Shown: positions 1 through 6,925 of the stretch, in pieces | Numbering within the stretch: the stretch's first letter is position 1 | How the letters are laid out: the number at the start of each line of letters is the position of its first letter | DNA from: DATCLA01 sp036564195 | GTDB taxonomy: Bacteria > Bacillota > UBA4882 > UBA8346 | Assembly (NCBI GenBank): GCA_036564195.1 | Contig: DATCLA010000072.1 | Location: forward strand, 1 to 15,532 | Direction of reading: 5' to 3' | Length of the DNA stretch: 15,532 nt | The notes under the pieces: model-generated | Seen by the model: the letters and a program-made list of their open reading frames with translations, nothing else | Databases searched by the model: none | What the model was told of the DNA's origin: nothing | Position numbers and translations under genes: made by a program

Positions 1-2
1 TA

Positions 3-239
3 GCTGCCCTGCTGACCGGGGTGATTCGTCGGATTGCCGGTAACCGTCTTTCGGTTTACAGCCGGGCTCTAGCCGGAGGATTGGGATTAGTTGCGGGTCT
101 GGTGGTCTTGAATTACTTATTTAACGGAATCAGCCTTGATCCATCAGGTTTGACAGGTGTTCTTCTAGGAGTTTCCGGTTTGGAAATGTTATTGCCGGTA
201 AGGTTGGTCAGAAAAGTTCCCGACCGGCGGGAGATTTGA
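3..239 (+). CDS. BofA-like small membrane protein, 5'-truncated
   Basis: The reading frame is open to the left edge of the window, and the first in-window start (GTG at 21) has no ribosome binding site, so the gene probably begins upstream. The visible protein has a basic stretch (VIRRIAGNR), a glycine-rich hydrophobic segment ending in LVVLNYL, a short polar link (ISLDPSG), and a second hydrophobic segment (LTGVLLGVSGLEMLLPV) with a basic tail. This layout, with an Asn after the first helix and a G-x-x-G motif in the second, resembles the BofA family, which in Bacillus restrains processing of pro-sigma-K in the sporulating mother cell membrane. The adjacent spore protease gene fits a sporulation link. 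The usual GLPG motif is GVSG here, so the assignment is by pattern only. A generic two-helix membrane protein is the alternative. Confidence 0.45.
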   Translation, partial: AALLTGVIRRIAGNRLSVYSRALAGGLGLVAGLVVLNYLFNGISLDPSGLTGVLLGVSGLEMLLPVRLVRKVPDRREI

Positions 240-325
240 CAGGGGATCAAAAAATAGCTTCATAAAAAAGCAGAGTTTGCTAAAGCTAAATGGAGTAAGC
301 TGTTATAATTGGAGAGTGATCAAAG

Positions 326-1294
326 ATGAATTTTTGGGAAGAACTGGGGAAGATTCATACCGATCTGGCAGTGGAAGCCCGTGAGCTAGTCATGGAACGC
401 CAGCCGGCGCAGGAACCGTCCGGAGTGCAAACCCATACCGAACAGCAGGGCGATACCTTAATCACCAGAGTTGAAATTACCACTGCTGCCGCCGGCCAGT
501 CAATGGGGAAACTGCCCGGCTACTATGTGACCTTGGAGGCGCCGGGCCTACGGCTGCGCGACCGTGATAAACTGGAAGAGATTGCAATTTTAGTTGCTAA
601 AGAACTGGAAGGTTTTATTGCCAGGCTTCGGGTCAGCGCTAATGCTTCCTGTCTCATTATCGGATTGGGAAATTGGAATGCCACTCCGGATGCGTTAGGT
701 CCGCAAGTCATCGAGCATATGTTGGTTACCAGGCATCTCTCGCAGTTCAAACCGGCTGACCAAGGCGGTTTGCGGCCGGTCAGTGCCCTGGCGCCCGGGG
801 TTTTGGGCAGTACCGGCATAGAGACCGGGGAAATTGTCCTGGGAGTGGTTCAACGGATCCGGCCCCAATTTGTAGTGGTCATTGATGCCTTGGCTTCCCG
901 TAATACCAAACGGGTGGGTGCCACTGTCCAAATTGCCGATACCGGTATTCATCCCGGTTCAGGATTGGGAAATAAACGGATTGGGATTACTCCCCAAACT
1001 TTAGGAATACCGGTGATTGCCATCGGCGTGCCGACGGTGGTTGAGGCCAGTACCATCGTCTTTGATGCCTTGGGTGAAGTAGTTAAACATGATCCCTCCC
1101 TGGTCCATCCCAATGCCGTCAATCGGCAGGATATTATGGCGCGGATTCTAGCCCCCTATTTTAACAGTCTGATCGTAACGCCCAAAGAGATCGATGTGAT
1201 GATTGAAGATTTATCAACCGTGATCGCGGGCGCTCTAAACATTGCCCTGCACCCGGCGGTCAGCCCACAAGAGGTTTTCCGCTATTTAAGCTAA
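326..1294 (+). CDS. gpr: Germination protease (spore protease GPR)
   Basis: This is the endopeptidase that starts breakdown of small acid-soluble proteins (SASP) when a spore germinates, freeing DNA and supplying amino acids. It is made in the forespore as a zymogen that removes its own N-terminal peptide. The protein has 322 residues, within the family range. The N-terminal TDLAVEARE block (residues 12-20) is the conserved region near the propeptide boundary. The two aspartates of the atypical aspartic-protease site lie in GLGNWNATPDALGP (D122) and VVVIDALASR (D187). The ATG at 326 follows GGAGAG at 311-316. Forespore sigma-G control is expected for the family, but I could not find a convincing sigma-G promoter in the 86 bp upstream. 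No strong terminator is visible after the stop. The assignment is secure. Confidence 0.97.
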   Translation: MNFWEELGKIHTDLAVEARELVMERQPAQEPSGVQTHTEQQGDTLITRVEITTAAAGQSMGKLPGYYVTLEAPGLRLRDRDKLEEIAILVAKELEGFIARLRVSANASCLIIGLGNWNATPDALGPQVIEHMLVTRHLSQFKPADQGGLRPVSALAPGVLGSTGIETGEIVLGVVQRIRPQFVVVIDALASRNTKRVGATVQIADTGIHPGSGLGNKRIGITPQTLGIPVIAIGVPTVVEASTIVFDALGEVVKHDPSLVHPNAVNRQDIMARILAPYFNSLIVTPKEIDVMIEDLSTVIAGALNIALHPAVSPQEVFRYLS

Positions 1295-1382
1295 GTTAAG
1301 CGGTTTCCAAATTATCTTTTATAAAAATTTATCCAATATATTCTAAATGCTTCACTGTCCGCATATTTCTTAGGCCGGAGAG

Positions 1383-2051
1383 GTGATGATCTTGATCAAA
1401 TTTAAAGGCTGGAATAGGATCTACCTATTTTATGGGTTGATCTTTTTTTTATTAGGTTTTACCGGCTATTTATTTGATAACCCGGCTTTTGTAAGGCGGC
1501 TGTCCGGCGCTGGGAATAATCTGCTTTTAGCGCTGAGATCAGGCGATTGGGCTTTAGGGTCTAACCGGGAGTTAGCGGTTTTGGCTGAACCTGACCGGAC
1601 TCCGGTGCGCATTTTATACCCCAAGTGCCTGCGGAATCATGGGTTGGAATCGGAACTTCGGCAATGCCAAAAAGCTTTGGCAGGACGGTTAGCCCAGGTG
1701 AAGCTGGAAATGATTACTGCTGATTTTGACAGTAATTTTCGACGCCGAGCTGCTGAAGGCCGGGGGATCACCATGGGTGTGAACCTGATTGCACTGTCGC
1801 CGGGTGCCGCCGGTTTTCAAATCGAGTTAAGGCTCAGTGCTCCGCTGATAAAGCCGTTACCTCTGATTGAACAGACAATAGCGGTTCTGGCAGACCGTTC
1901 CCCTTTGACGTTTCGGCTGCAACAGGGAGACCGGGATTGGTTTAGTTTATTCTGGTATGCAACTGCCCGGGATGATTGCCTACTCCGGACGGTAACTCTT
2001 TCCCTGCTGGAACGGATGCAGCGACCGGGTTTAACTGGTAATTACCTGTAA
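1383..2051 (+). CDS. Unrecognised membrane-anchored protein (222 aa)
   Basis: I do not recognise this family. The protein has a short basic N-terminus, one hydrophobic helix at about residues 13-31 (IYLFYGLIFFLLGFTGYLF), then about 190 residues of mixed alpha/beta character with no further membrane span. It is therefore probably anchored in the membrane with a large outside domain. Cysteines occur near residues 82 and 95 and in DDCLLR near the C-terminus. No lipobox or SpoIIP amidase motifs are seen, although this position after gpr often holds spoIIP. The start is uncertain: GTG 1383 and ATG 1386 lie inside GGAGAGGTGAT (1377-1387), while an in-frame TTG at 1392 sits 8 nt after GAGG (1380-1383). 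A sporulation role would be inference from the neighbour only. The open frame and composition look like a real gene. Confidence 0.75.
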   Translation: MMILIKFKGWNRIYLFYGLIFFLLGFTGYLFDNPAFVRRLSGAGNNLLLALRSGDWALGSNRELAVLAEPDRTPVRILYPKCLRNHGLESELRQCQKALAGRLAQVKLEMITADFDSNFRRRAAEGRGITMGVNLIALSPGAAGFQIELRLSAPLIKPLPLIEQTIAVLADRSPLTFRLQQGDRDWFSLFWYATARDDCLLRTVTLSLLERMQRPGLTGNYL

Positions 2052-2144
2052 ACACGGTAAAAAGGGAAATTATTCGGTCTCCTGACGCGAAACGATAAAA
2101 GCAACCCCAAATCAGGCGGCCAAAGCTATAATCTTTGTGTTAAC

Positions 2145-2185
2145 CCGGCAGAGTAGTTTGTGGCCCAACAGCCTGTATCTGCCGG
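2145..2185 (+). other. Perfect inverted repeat in the murJ leader
   Basis: CCGGCAGA (2145-2152) and TCTGCCGG (2178-2185) are perfect reverse complements separated by 25 nt. The loop contains a smaller GGC/GCC pair. The right arm's GCCGG (2181-2185) could instead pair with CCGGC at 2226-2230, giving two exclusive folds. No U-run follows, so this is not an ordinary terminator. The 267-nt spacer around it matches no riboswitch class I know. It may be a cis-acting leader of murJ, or chance. Confidence 0.4.
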
Positions 2186-2253
2186 ACTAAGGCTTATTTC
2201 AGTTTGGACAGGCTATCACAGAAGGCCGGCTTGTTTGGAAAAGGCTGGGTATT

Positions 2254-2291
2254 AAGGAGGAGTTTGATTGCTGATGGTGAATAAACGGTAG
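2254..2291 (+). other. Strong ribosome binding site with 7-codon ORF ahead of murJ
   Basis: AAGGAGG at 2254-2260 is the best ribosome binding site in the murJ upstream region, but it is not placed for murJ. It sits 7 nt before TTG 2268, which opens a frame reading M-L-M-V-N-K-R and stopping at TAG 2289-2291, 27 nt ahead of the murJ start. The frame is the same as murJ, so an N-terminal extension of murJ is excluded by that stop. It may be a leader peptide, the remnant of an older start, or chance. Confidence 0.3.
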
Positions 2292-2318
2292 AAGATTGTT
2301 GAAAGGGGAATAACTATT

Positions 2319-3896
2319 ATGTCAGGTGAAGCAACCCTCAAGGCTGCCAGGGCGGCCGGAATGATCTCATTTATGTATCTAATCAGCCGTATCTTGGGCT
2401 TTATCCGTGAAAATCTTTCCGGACGTTTGTTTAACCGGTTTGAAACTGACGCATTTATTGCGGCGTTTATTATTCCGGATACAATGTACTATCTGTTAGT
2501 AGGAGGTGCTCTATCAGCTGCTTTTGTTCCGATTTTCACCGAATATCTGGCCCGAAACCAGGAAGAGGAAGGTTGGAAAGTTGCCAGCACGTTTATTAAT
2601 ATCACGGTGCTGTTATTATTCGGTTTTACCTTGTTTGGAGTGCTTTTTGCGGAATGGTTGGCGCCTTTGGAAGCGCCGGATTTCCCGCCGGCAAAGACCA
2701 AACTCTTGGTTGAACTGACCCGGGTAATGTTCCCGGCAGTCTGTTTTACGGCGCTGGCCGGTTTAATGGGGGGAGTTCTCAACTCCTACCACCGTTTTTT
2801 CACCCCGGCCCTGGGGCCGGTCTTTTATAACATTGCCATTATAATCGGTGCCCTCGCTTTAGGCGGGCGCTATGGAATTAAAGGAATGGCTCTGGGGGTA
2901 GTTGTTGGGGCGCTGGGTAGTTTTCTGATTCAAGCTGGGGGAGTGAAGTATTATACCGATAATCACTACCGTTTTGGTTATATTGACCTGAAAAACCCGG
3001 GGTTCCGGAGGATGCTATGGTTGATGCTCCCTGCCTTAATCGGCCTTTCGGCCACCCAGGCCAACCTGTGGGCTACCAACATCATGGCCTCATCTTTGCC
3101 GGAAGGAAGCCTCACAGCGTTACGGTTTGCCAACCGTCTGGTTCAGTTACCCATCGGTCTTTTTGCCTCCGCGATTGCCGTGGCCTTTTTTCCGCTTTTA
3201 TCAAGTCTGGCGGCCCAGGGCAAAATGGACGACTTCAAAGATACCCTGGCCTTATCCCTCCGTTCGATCTTCTTTTTGATGGTGCCGGCGGCAGTCGGAC
3301 TGATCATGTTAAGAGTGCCTATAGTCAAGCTGCTTTTTGAAGGTCAGAAATTCACGGCGGATGATACCAGGCTGACCGCCTATGCCTTATTCTATTATTC
3401 ACTGGCCTTATTTGCCCATGCGGCAATTTTAATGTTACCCCGGGCGTTTTACGCCTTAAAAGATACCAAGACCCCGGTGCTGATCAGTGTGATTTCAGTT
3501 ACTTTCAGTATCTTGCTAAACTGGACCTTCCTCCACTTTCCCAAACTGGGGGTTGGCGGGTTTGCGCTGTCGTTTTCACTGATGGGCTTATTAAATATGG
3601 TGTTACTAATGGCCATTCTCCGCCGCCGGATCGGGGGAATCCGGGGCGGTCAAATTTTAAACTCATTTTTAAAGACGCTTTTGGCTTCAGGGGTAATGGC
3701 GGTGGCGATCTGGGGTACCGACACTGTGTTGATGTCGTTGTTTCTGAAGTTAAACTTGCATGGCCATTTGGAAGCCGCCTTGATGGTAGGAGGGGCCATG
3801 ATCGTCGGCATTGCAGTGTTTTTCCTAACGGCATTGGGTTTAAAAATGGAGGAATTGGAGACGGTCTTACGCCGTTTCCGACGGGGGCAAAAATAG
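2319..3896 (+). CDS. murJ: Lipid II flippase MurJ (MviN family)
   Basis: This polytopic membrane protein moves the peptidoglycan precursor lipid II across the cytoplasmic membrane. It has 525 residues, the family's usual length, with hydrophobic segments throughout, consistent with the 14-helix MOP-superfamily fold. The N-terminus carries the family signature: SRILGFIR (R24 and R30, matching the essential arginines of E. coli MurJ), TDAF (D44), and IIPDTMYYLLVGGALSAAF. The position of the E. coli NLLRR arginines is PDTMYY here, as in many Firmicute homologues as I recall them. The ATG at 2319 follows GAAAGGGG at 2301-2308. murJ is not usual at this site; it lies between the unknown membrane protein gene and lepA. 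A role in spore-cortex or vegetative wall synthesis cannot be told apart from sequence. Confidence 0.95.
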   Translation: MSGEATLKAARAAGMISFMYLISRILGFIRENLSGRLFNRFETDAFIAAFIIPDTMYYLLVGGALSAAFVPIFTEYLARNQEEEGWKVASTFINITVLLLFGFTLFGVLFAEWLAPLEAPDFPPAKTKLLVELTRVMFPAVCFTALAGLMGGVLNSYHRFFTPALGPVFYNIAIIIGALALGGRYGIKGMALGVVVGALGSFLIQAGGVKYYTDNHYRFGYIDLKNPGFRRMLWLMLPALIGLSATQANLWATNIMASSLPEGSLTALRFANRLVQLPIGLFASAIAVAFFPLLSSLAAQGKMDDFKDTLALSLRSIFFLMVPAAVGLIMLRVPIVKLLFEGQKFTADDTRLTAYALFYYSLALFAHAAILMLPRAFYALKDTKTPVLISVISVTFSILLNWTFLHFPKLGVGGFALSFSLMGLLNMVLLMAILRRRIGGIRGGQILNSFLKTLLASGVMAVAIWGTDTVLMSLFLKLNLHGHLEAALMVGGAMIVGIAVFFLTALGLKMEELETVLRRFRRGQK

Positions 3897-3917
3897 TCCC
3901 TTGAAGGCTGTAGCCGG

Positions 3918-3946
3918 TTGTCGATTTATTGAACCAATGGTATAAT
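3918..3946 (+). promoter_or_regulatory. Sigma-A promoter for lepA
   Basis: A -35 box TTGTCG (3918-3923) and a perfect -10 box TATAAT (3941-3946) are separated by 17 bp, with the extended -10 dinucleotide TG at 3938-3939. Transcription should begin near 3953, about 60 nt ahead of lepA. This suggests lepA is transcribed separately from murJ. Confidence 0.75.
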
Positions 3947-3999
3947 CGGATATGATTTAAAAGTTCTCAATCTAAAGATTTTCCGGAAAACCCATCGAT

Positions 4000-4004
4000 G
4001 GAGG
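4000..4004 (+). promoter_or_regulatory. Ribosome binding site that decides the lepA start
   Basis: GGAGG at 4000-4004 overlaps the last base of an upstream in-frame ATG (3998). It stands 8 nt before the in-frame TTG at 4013. The ATG has no binding site of its own, so TTG 4013 is the likely start. Confidence 0.7.
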
Positions 4005-4012
4005 AAGTTTAT

Positions 4013-5809
4013 TTGGTTCAACAAAATATTCGGAATTTTTGTATTATAGCCCATATTGATCATGGCAAATCCACCTTAGCAGACCGGCTGCTGGAGTATA
4101 CCGGCACTTTAAGTAAACGGGAAATGACCGAACAGGTTTTGGATTCCATGGATTTGGAAAGGGAACGAGGTATTACCATTAAAGCTCAATCGGCGCGTTT
4201 AACCTACCGAGCGAAAAATGGCGGTAATTATATTTTAAATTTAATTGATACGCCCGGACATGTCGATTTTTCTTATGAAGTGTCGCGTTCGTTAGCTGCT
4301 TGTGACGGTGCTTTATTAGTCGTCGACGCGACCCAGGGGGTTGAGGCGCAGACGATTGCCAACCTTTACTTGGCTTTAGAAAATGACCTGGACATTATCC
4401 CGGTCATCAATAAAGTGGACTTACCCAGCGCTGACCCGGAACGGGTTTTAGAGGAACTGGCCGAGCTTGGCCTGGATGTTCAGGACGCTGTTTTGGCCAG
4501 CGCCAAAACCGGACAGGGCATAACCGATATTCTGGAAGCCATTATCCACCGGATCAAGCCTCCCAAGGGTAACCCCAAGTTACCGTTGCGGGCGTTAATT
4601 TTCGATTCCCTCTTTGATTCCTATCGTGGGGTCATTTGCTATGTGCGGATTTTCGACGGAACTTTAACGGTAGGCCAAAAAATTAGGATGATGGCGACCG
4701 GCAAGGAATTTGAAGTTACCGAGCTCGGTATTTTTCACCCGGCGATGCAGCCGACGTCGGAATTGGCAGCCGGCGAAGTCGGGTACCTGGCGGCATCGAT
4801 TAAACAGGTGAAAGACACCAGGGTGGGCGATACCGTAACCCGGGTGGATCAACCGGCGCAGCATCCCTTGCCTGGGTACCGACCGGTCCACCCCATGGTC
4901 TATTGCGGTCTTTACCCAGTTGACAACGTTGACTATGATAATCTACGGGATGCTTTGGAAAAGTTGAAGTTGAATGACGCTTCATTAGTTTTTGAACCGG
5001 AGAATTCGGTGGCATTGGGTTTCGGGTTTCGTTGCGGCTTTCTGGGTTTGTTGCATATGGAAATTATCCAGGAACGGTTGGAACGGGAACATGGCCTGAA
5101 TCTAATCGCTACCGCTCCCAGTGTGGTTTATAAAGCCTACCAGACCGACGGCTCAATGCGGGAAATCTCCAACCCCTCGGATTTACCTGCTGCCAATTAT
5201 CTTGACCATATTGAAGAGCCTTACGTAAAGGCAACGATTATTCTGCCCCATGATTATGTAGGGCCTATTATGGAGCTTTGTCAAGAGAAACGCGGCCGGT
5301 TCCTGAATATGGAGTATTTAACGGCGACCCGGGTGATGCTGTCGTACGAGTTGCCGTTGGCGGAGATCTTGTTAGATTTCTTCGATAAACTGAAATCCCG
5401 TTCCCGGGGTTATGCTTCTCTGGATTACGAATACCTCGAACACAAGGAATCCGACTTAGTCAAGATCGATATTTTACTAAATGGAAAGGTTGTCGACGCT
5501 TTATCTGCGATTGTACACCGGGATAAAGCTGCCCAGTGGGGTCGGCAGTTAACCGGGAAGCTCAAAGAGATTATTCCGCGGCAATTATTTGAAATTCCGA
5601 TTCAGGCGGCGATCGGCAGCAAAGTGATTGCCCGCGAAACTGTCAAGGCAATGCGTAAGGACGTGTTGGCCAAATGTTACGGCGGTGATATTACCCGGAA
5701 ACGGAAACTGTTGGAGAAACAGAAAGAAGGCAAGAAGCGGATGAAACAATTGGGTACCGTTGAAGTGCCTCAAGAAGCTTTTCTGGCAGTGTTAAAAATC
5801 GAAGAATGA
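4013..5809 (+). CDS. lepA: Elongation factor 4 (LepA), back-translocating GTPase
   Basis: LepA is a ribosome-bound GTPase linked to back-translocation, ribosome assembly and growth under stress. From TTG 4013 the protein has 598 residues, the usual size. GTPase motifs are all present: G1 AHIDHGKST (13-21), the switch-I segment RERGITIKAQ, G3 DTPGHVDF (from D79), G4 NKVD (133-136), and G5 SAK (163-165). The EF-G-like domain with GFGFRCGFLGLLHMEI and the LepA-specific C-terminal domain (KLSRSRGY-like KLKSRSRGYASLDYE, then DITRKRKLLEKQKEGKKRMK) follow. Starting at ATG 3998 would add five residues but would place the start inside the ribosome binding site. lepA next to hemW and hrcA is classic Firmicute order. 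The intervening opposite-strand gene makes lepA a probable single-gene unit. Confidence 0.97.
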   Translation: MVQQNIRNFCIIAHIDHGKSTLADRLLEYTGTLSKREMTEQVLDSMDLERERGITIKAQSARLTYRAKNGGNYILNLIDTPGHVDFSYEVSRSLAACDGALLVVDATQGVEAQTIANLYLALENDLDIIPVINKVDLPSADPERVLEELAELGLDVQDAVLASAKTGQGITDILEAIIHRIKPPKGNPKLPLRALIFDSLFDSYRGVICYVRIFDGTLTVGQKIRMMATGKEFEVTELGIFHPAMQPTSELAAGEVGYLAASIKQVKDTRVGDTVTRVDQPAQHPLPGYRPVHPMVYCGLYPVDNVDYDNLRDALEKLKLNDASLVFEPENSVALGFGFRCGFLGLLHMEIIQERLEREHGLNLIATAPSVVYKAYQTDGSMREISNPSDLPAANYLDHIEEPYVKATIILPHDYVGPIMELCQEKRGRFLNMEYLTATRVMLSYELPLAEILLDFFDKLKSRSRGYASLDYEYLEHKESDLVKIDILLNGKVVDALSAIVHRDKAAQWGRQLTGKLKEIIPRQLFEIPIQAAIGSKVIARETVKAMRKDVLAKCYGGDITRKRKLLEKQKEGKKRMKQLGTVEVPQEAFLAVLKIEE

Positions 5810-5861
5810 CATAAGTAGCTTGAACCGGGCTCTTTTTATTGAAACTGAGCTGGAAATGAGT

Positions 5862-6734
5862 CTAATATCGAAACTCCTGACTCAGCTTGGCCAGTTCTTC
5901 CAGATTAGCATTGCGAAATTGGAGCCGCCGGCGCTTGGGGGGCGCGGGCTCTTTTAAAGCCCGGATACTTTGAAGCTGGTCAGCGAGTTGCTCCATTTCC
6001 AAAATTACCGCTGCCCCGGAAAAGTCTTGCGCCAATTTAGCCAGGAGTTTGGACCACCAGGTTAAATTGACGGTGAGCGGCAGATGTGAATCCAGGCAGC
6101 GGTTGTTGTCGTGAAAATGAAAGTGGCGAACCCGTTCCATCCTTAGTAAAGAGTCGAGGGAGATATTAGCCTGCAAAGCGTGGCCGATGTCAAGAGTGAT
6201 GCCGAATTGCGGCTCCGGGAACAACCAGAGTAACTTGTGAAACCGGGAACAATCCCAAGTAGAGGAGTGATAGGCGGGCAGTTGCGGCATGTTTTCAATC
6301 AGCAGGCAGACCCCCAGTCTTTTGGCTTCTTTTAATAAAGAAGCAATACTATCCTCTTCATAACTGCAGTTTTCAGCATAGCGAGTGGTAGGATCGGGTT
6401 CCAGGCTGCAGGGGTGAAACGTGATCAGCTCGATCTCGAGCTCAGCAGCTAATTGCATGGTGGCAATCATTTTAATCAGCGCTAAGCGACGTTCTTCAGG
6501 ATTGATTGCGCCCAAGCGGCAATCGACGAAAGGAGCGTGCATGGTCAGGCGCAACTGAAACAATTTTTGATAAACCCGGATGGTCTGTTTTTGACTGACG
6601 GTATAAGTGAACCAGGGTGAAAGGTGTTTTGGGTCAGTAGGAAGTTCAATTGCTTGAAAGTATCCGGTGGCTGTTTTTAAGTATTGAGCCAATGGTAAAT
6701 TGGCTGTTAGCCGTGAGCCAAGACAAATAGGCAT
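5862..6734 (-). CDS. Xylose isomerase-like TIM-barrel protein (sugar phosphate isomerase/epimerase family)
   Basis: The protein belongs by motif to the AP-endonuclease-2 / sugar isomerase-epimerase superfamily. From ATG at 6734 it has 290 residues. Candidate metal and active-site residues appear in the expected order: E30 (AIELP), H66 (TMHAPF), H107 (TFHPC), E147 (LLIENMP), D182 and H185 (TLDIGHA), H206/H208-D209 (HFHFHDNN) and E246 (VILEME). The E-D-H-E spacing resembles ketose 3-epimerases. The C-terminal 30 residues are basic (PPKRRR) and look like an extra tail. A longer frame opens at TTG 6785, but ATG 6734 has GGAGG 5 nt upstream (6744-6740), and the mapped promoter lies over that TTG. 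The gene is convergent with lepA and divergent from hemW. The substrate is unknown; a DNA-repair endonuclease IV role is less likely because of the short length. Confidence 0.85.
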   Translation of the reverse strand: MPICLGSRLTANLPLAQYLKTATGYFQAIELPTDPKHLSPWFTYTVSQKQTIRVYQKLFQLRLTMHAPFVDCRLGAINPEERRLALIKMIATMQLAAELEIELITFHPCSLEPDPTTRYAENCSYEEDSIASLLKEAKRLGVCLLIENMPQLPAYHSSTWDCSRFHKLLWLFPEPQFGITLDIGHALQANISLDSLLRMERVRHFHFHDNNRCLDSHLPLTVNLTWWSKLLAKLAQDFSGAAVILEMEQLADQLQSIRALKEPAPPKRRRLQFRNANLEELAKLSQEFRY

Positions 6735-6764
6735 ACTCTCCTCCGGGCTATTACTCTGATTATT

Positions 6765-6793
6765 ACAATAGCTTAACCGTACCAAAACGTCAA
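6765..6793 (-). promoter_or_regulatory. Sigma-A-like promoter for the TIM-barrel gene
   Basis: On the minus strand, -35 TTGACG (6793-6788) and -10 TATTGT (6770-6765) are separated by exactly 17 bp. Transcription should start near 6758, giving a leader of about 24 nt to ATG 6734. This excludes the longer TTG 6785 start. Confidence 0.6.
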
Positions 6794-6804
6794 CTGTAAA
6801 TATG

Positions 6805-6833
6805 TTTCAAAATAGGAGTTAATTTGATATACT
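6805..6833 (+). promoter_or_regulatory. Candidate extended -10 promoter for hemW
   Basis: TATACT at 6828-6833 is preceded by TG at 6825-6826 (extended -10). The -35 region, TTTCAA at 6805-6810 with 17-bp spacing, is weak. It would start transcription near 6840, about 85 nt before hemW. It lies back to back with the minus-strand promoter. Confidence 0.5.
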
Positions 6834-6925
6834 GAAGAGGATTTGGAGGGAAAAGCCATTTTGTGATAGTTGTAATAAGATATTAATTAATGTGACTATA
6901 TTGAAGTCCGGGAGGTTGGGAAGCG

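Noticed and set aside
304..309. TATAAT just before gpr
   Set aside because: No matching -35 box lies at 16-18 bp, and a start from it would remove the gpr ribosome binding site at 311-316.
523..952. Minus-strand open frames opposite gpr
   Set aside because: They lie wholly within a confidently identified gene, have no ribosome binding site and show no recognisable domain.
1362..1369. CATATTTC as a sporulation-type (sigma-E) -10 box before the unknown membrane protein
   Set aside because: No sigma-E -35 element is present at 13-14 bp; the nearest AT-rich match is about 19 bp away.
2127..2132. TATAAT in the murJ leader
   Set aside because: No -35 box or extended -10 dinucleotide is at the right distance.
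5810..5861. Bidirectional terminator between convergent lepA and the TIM-barrel gene
   Set aside because: Only a 4-5 bp pairing (GCTC with GAGC) around a T-run can be drawn, too weak to call a terminator.
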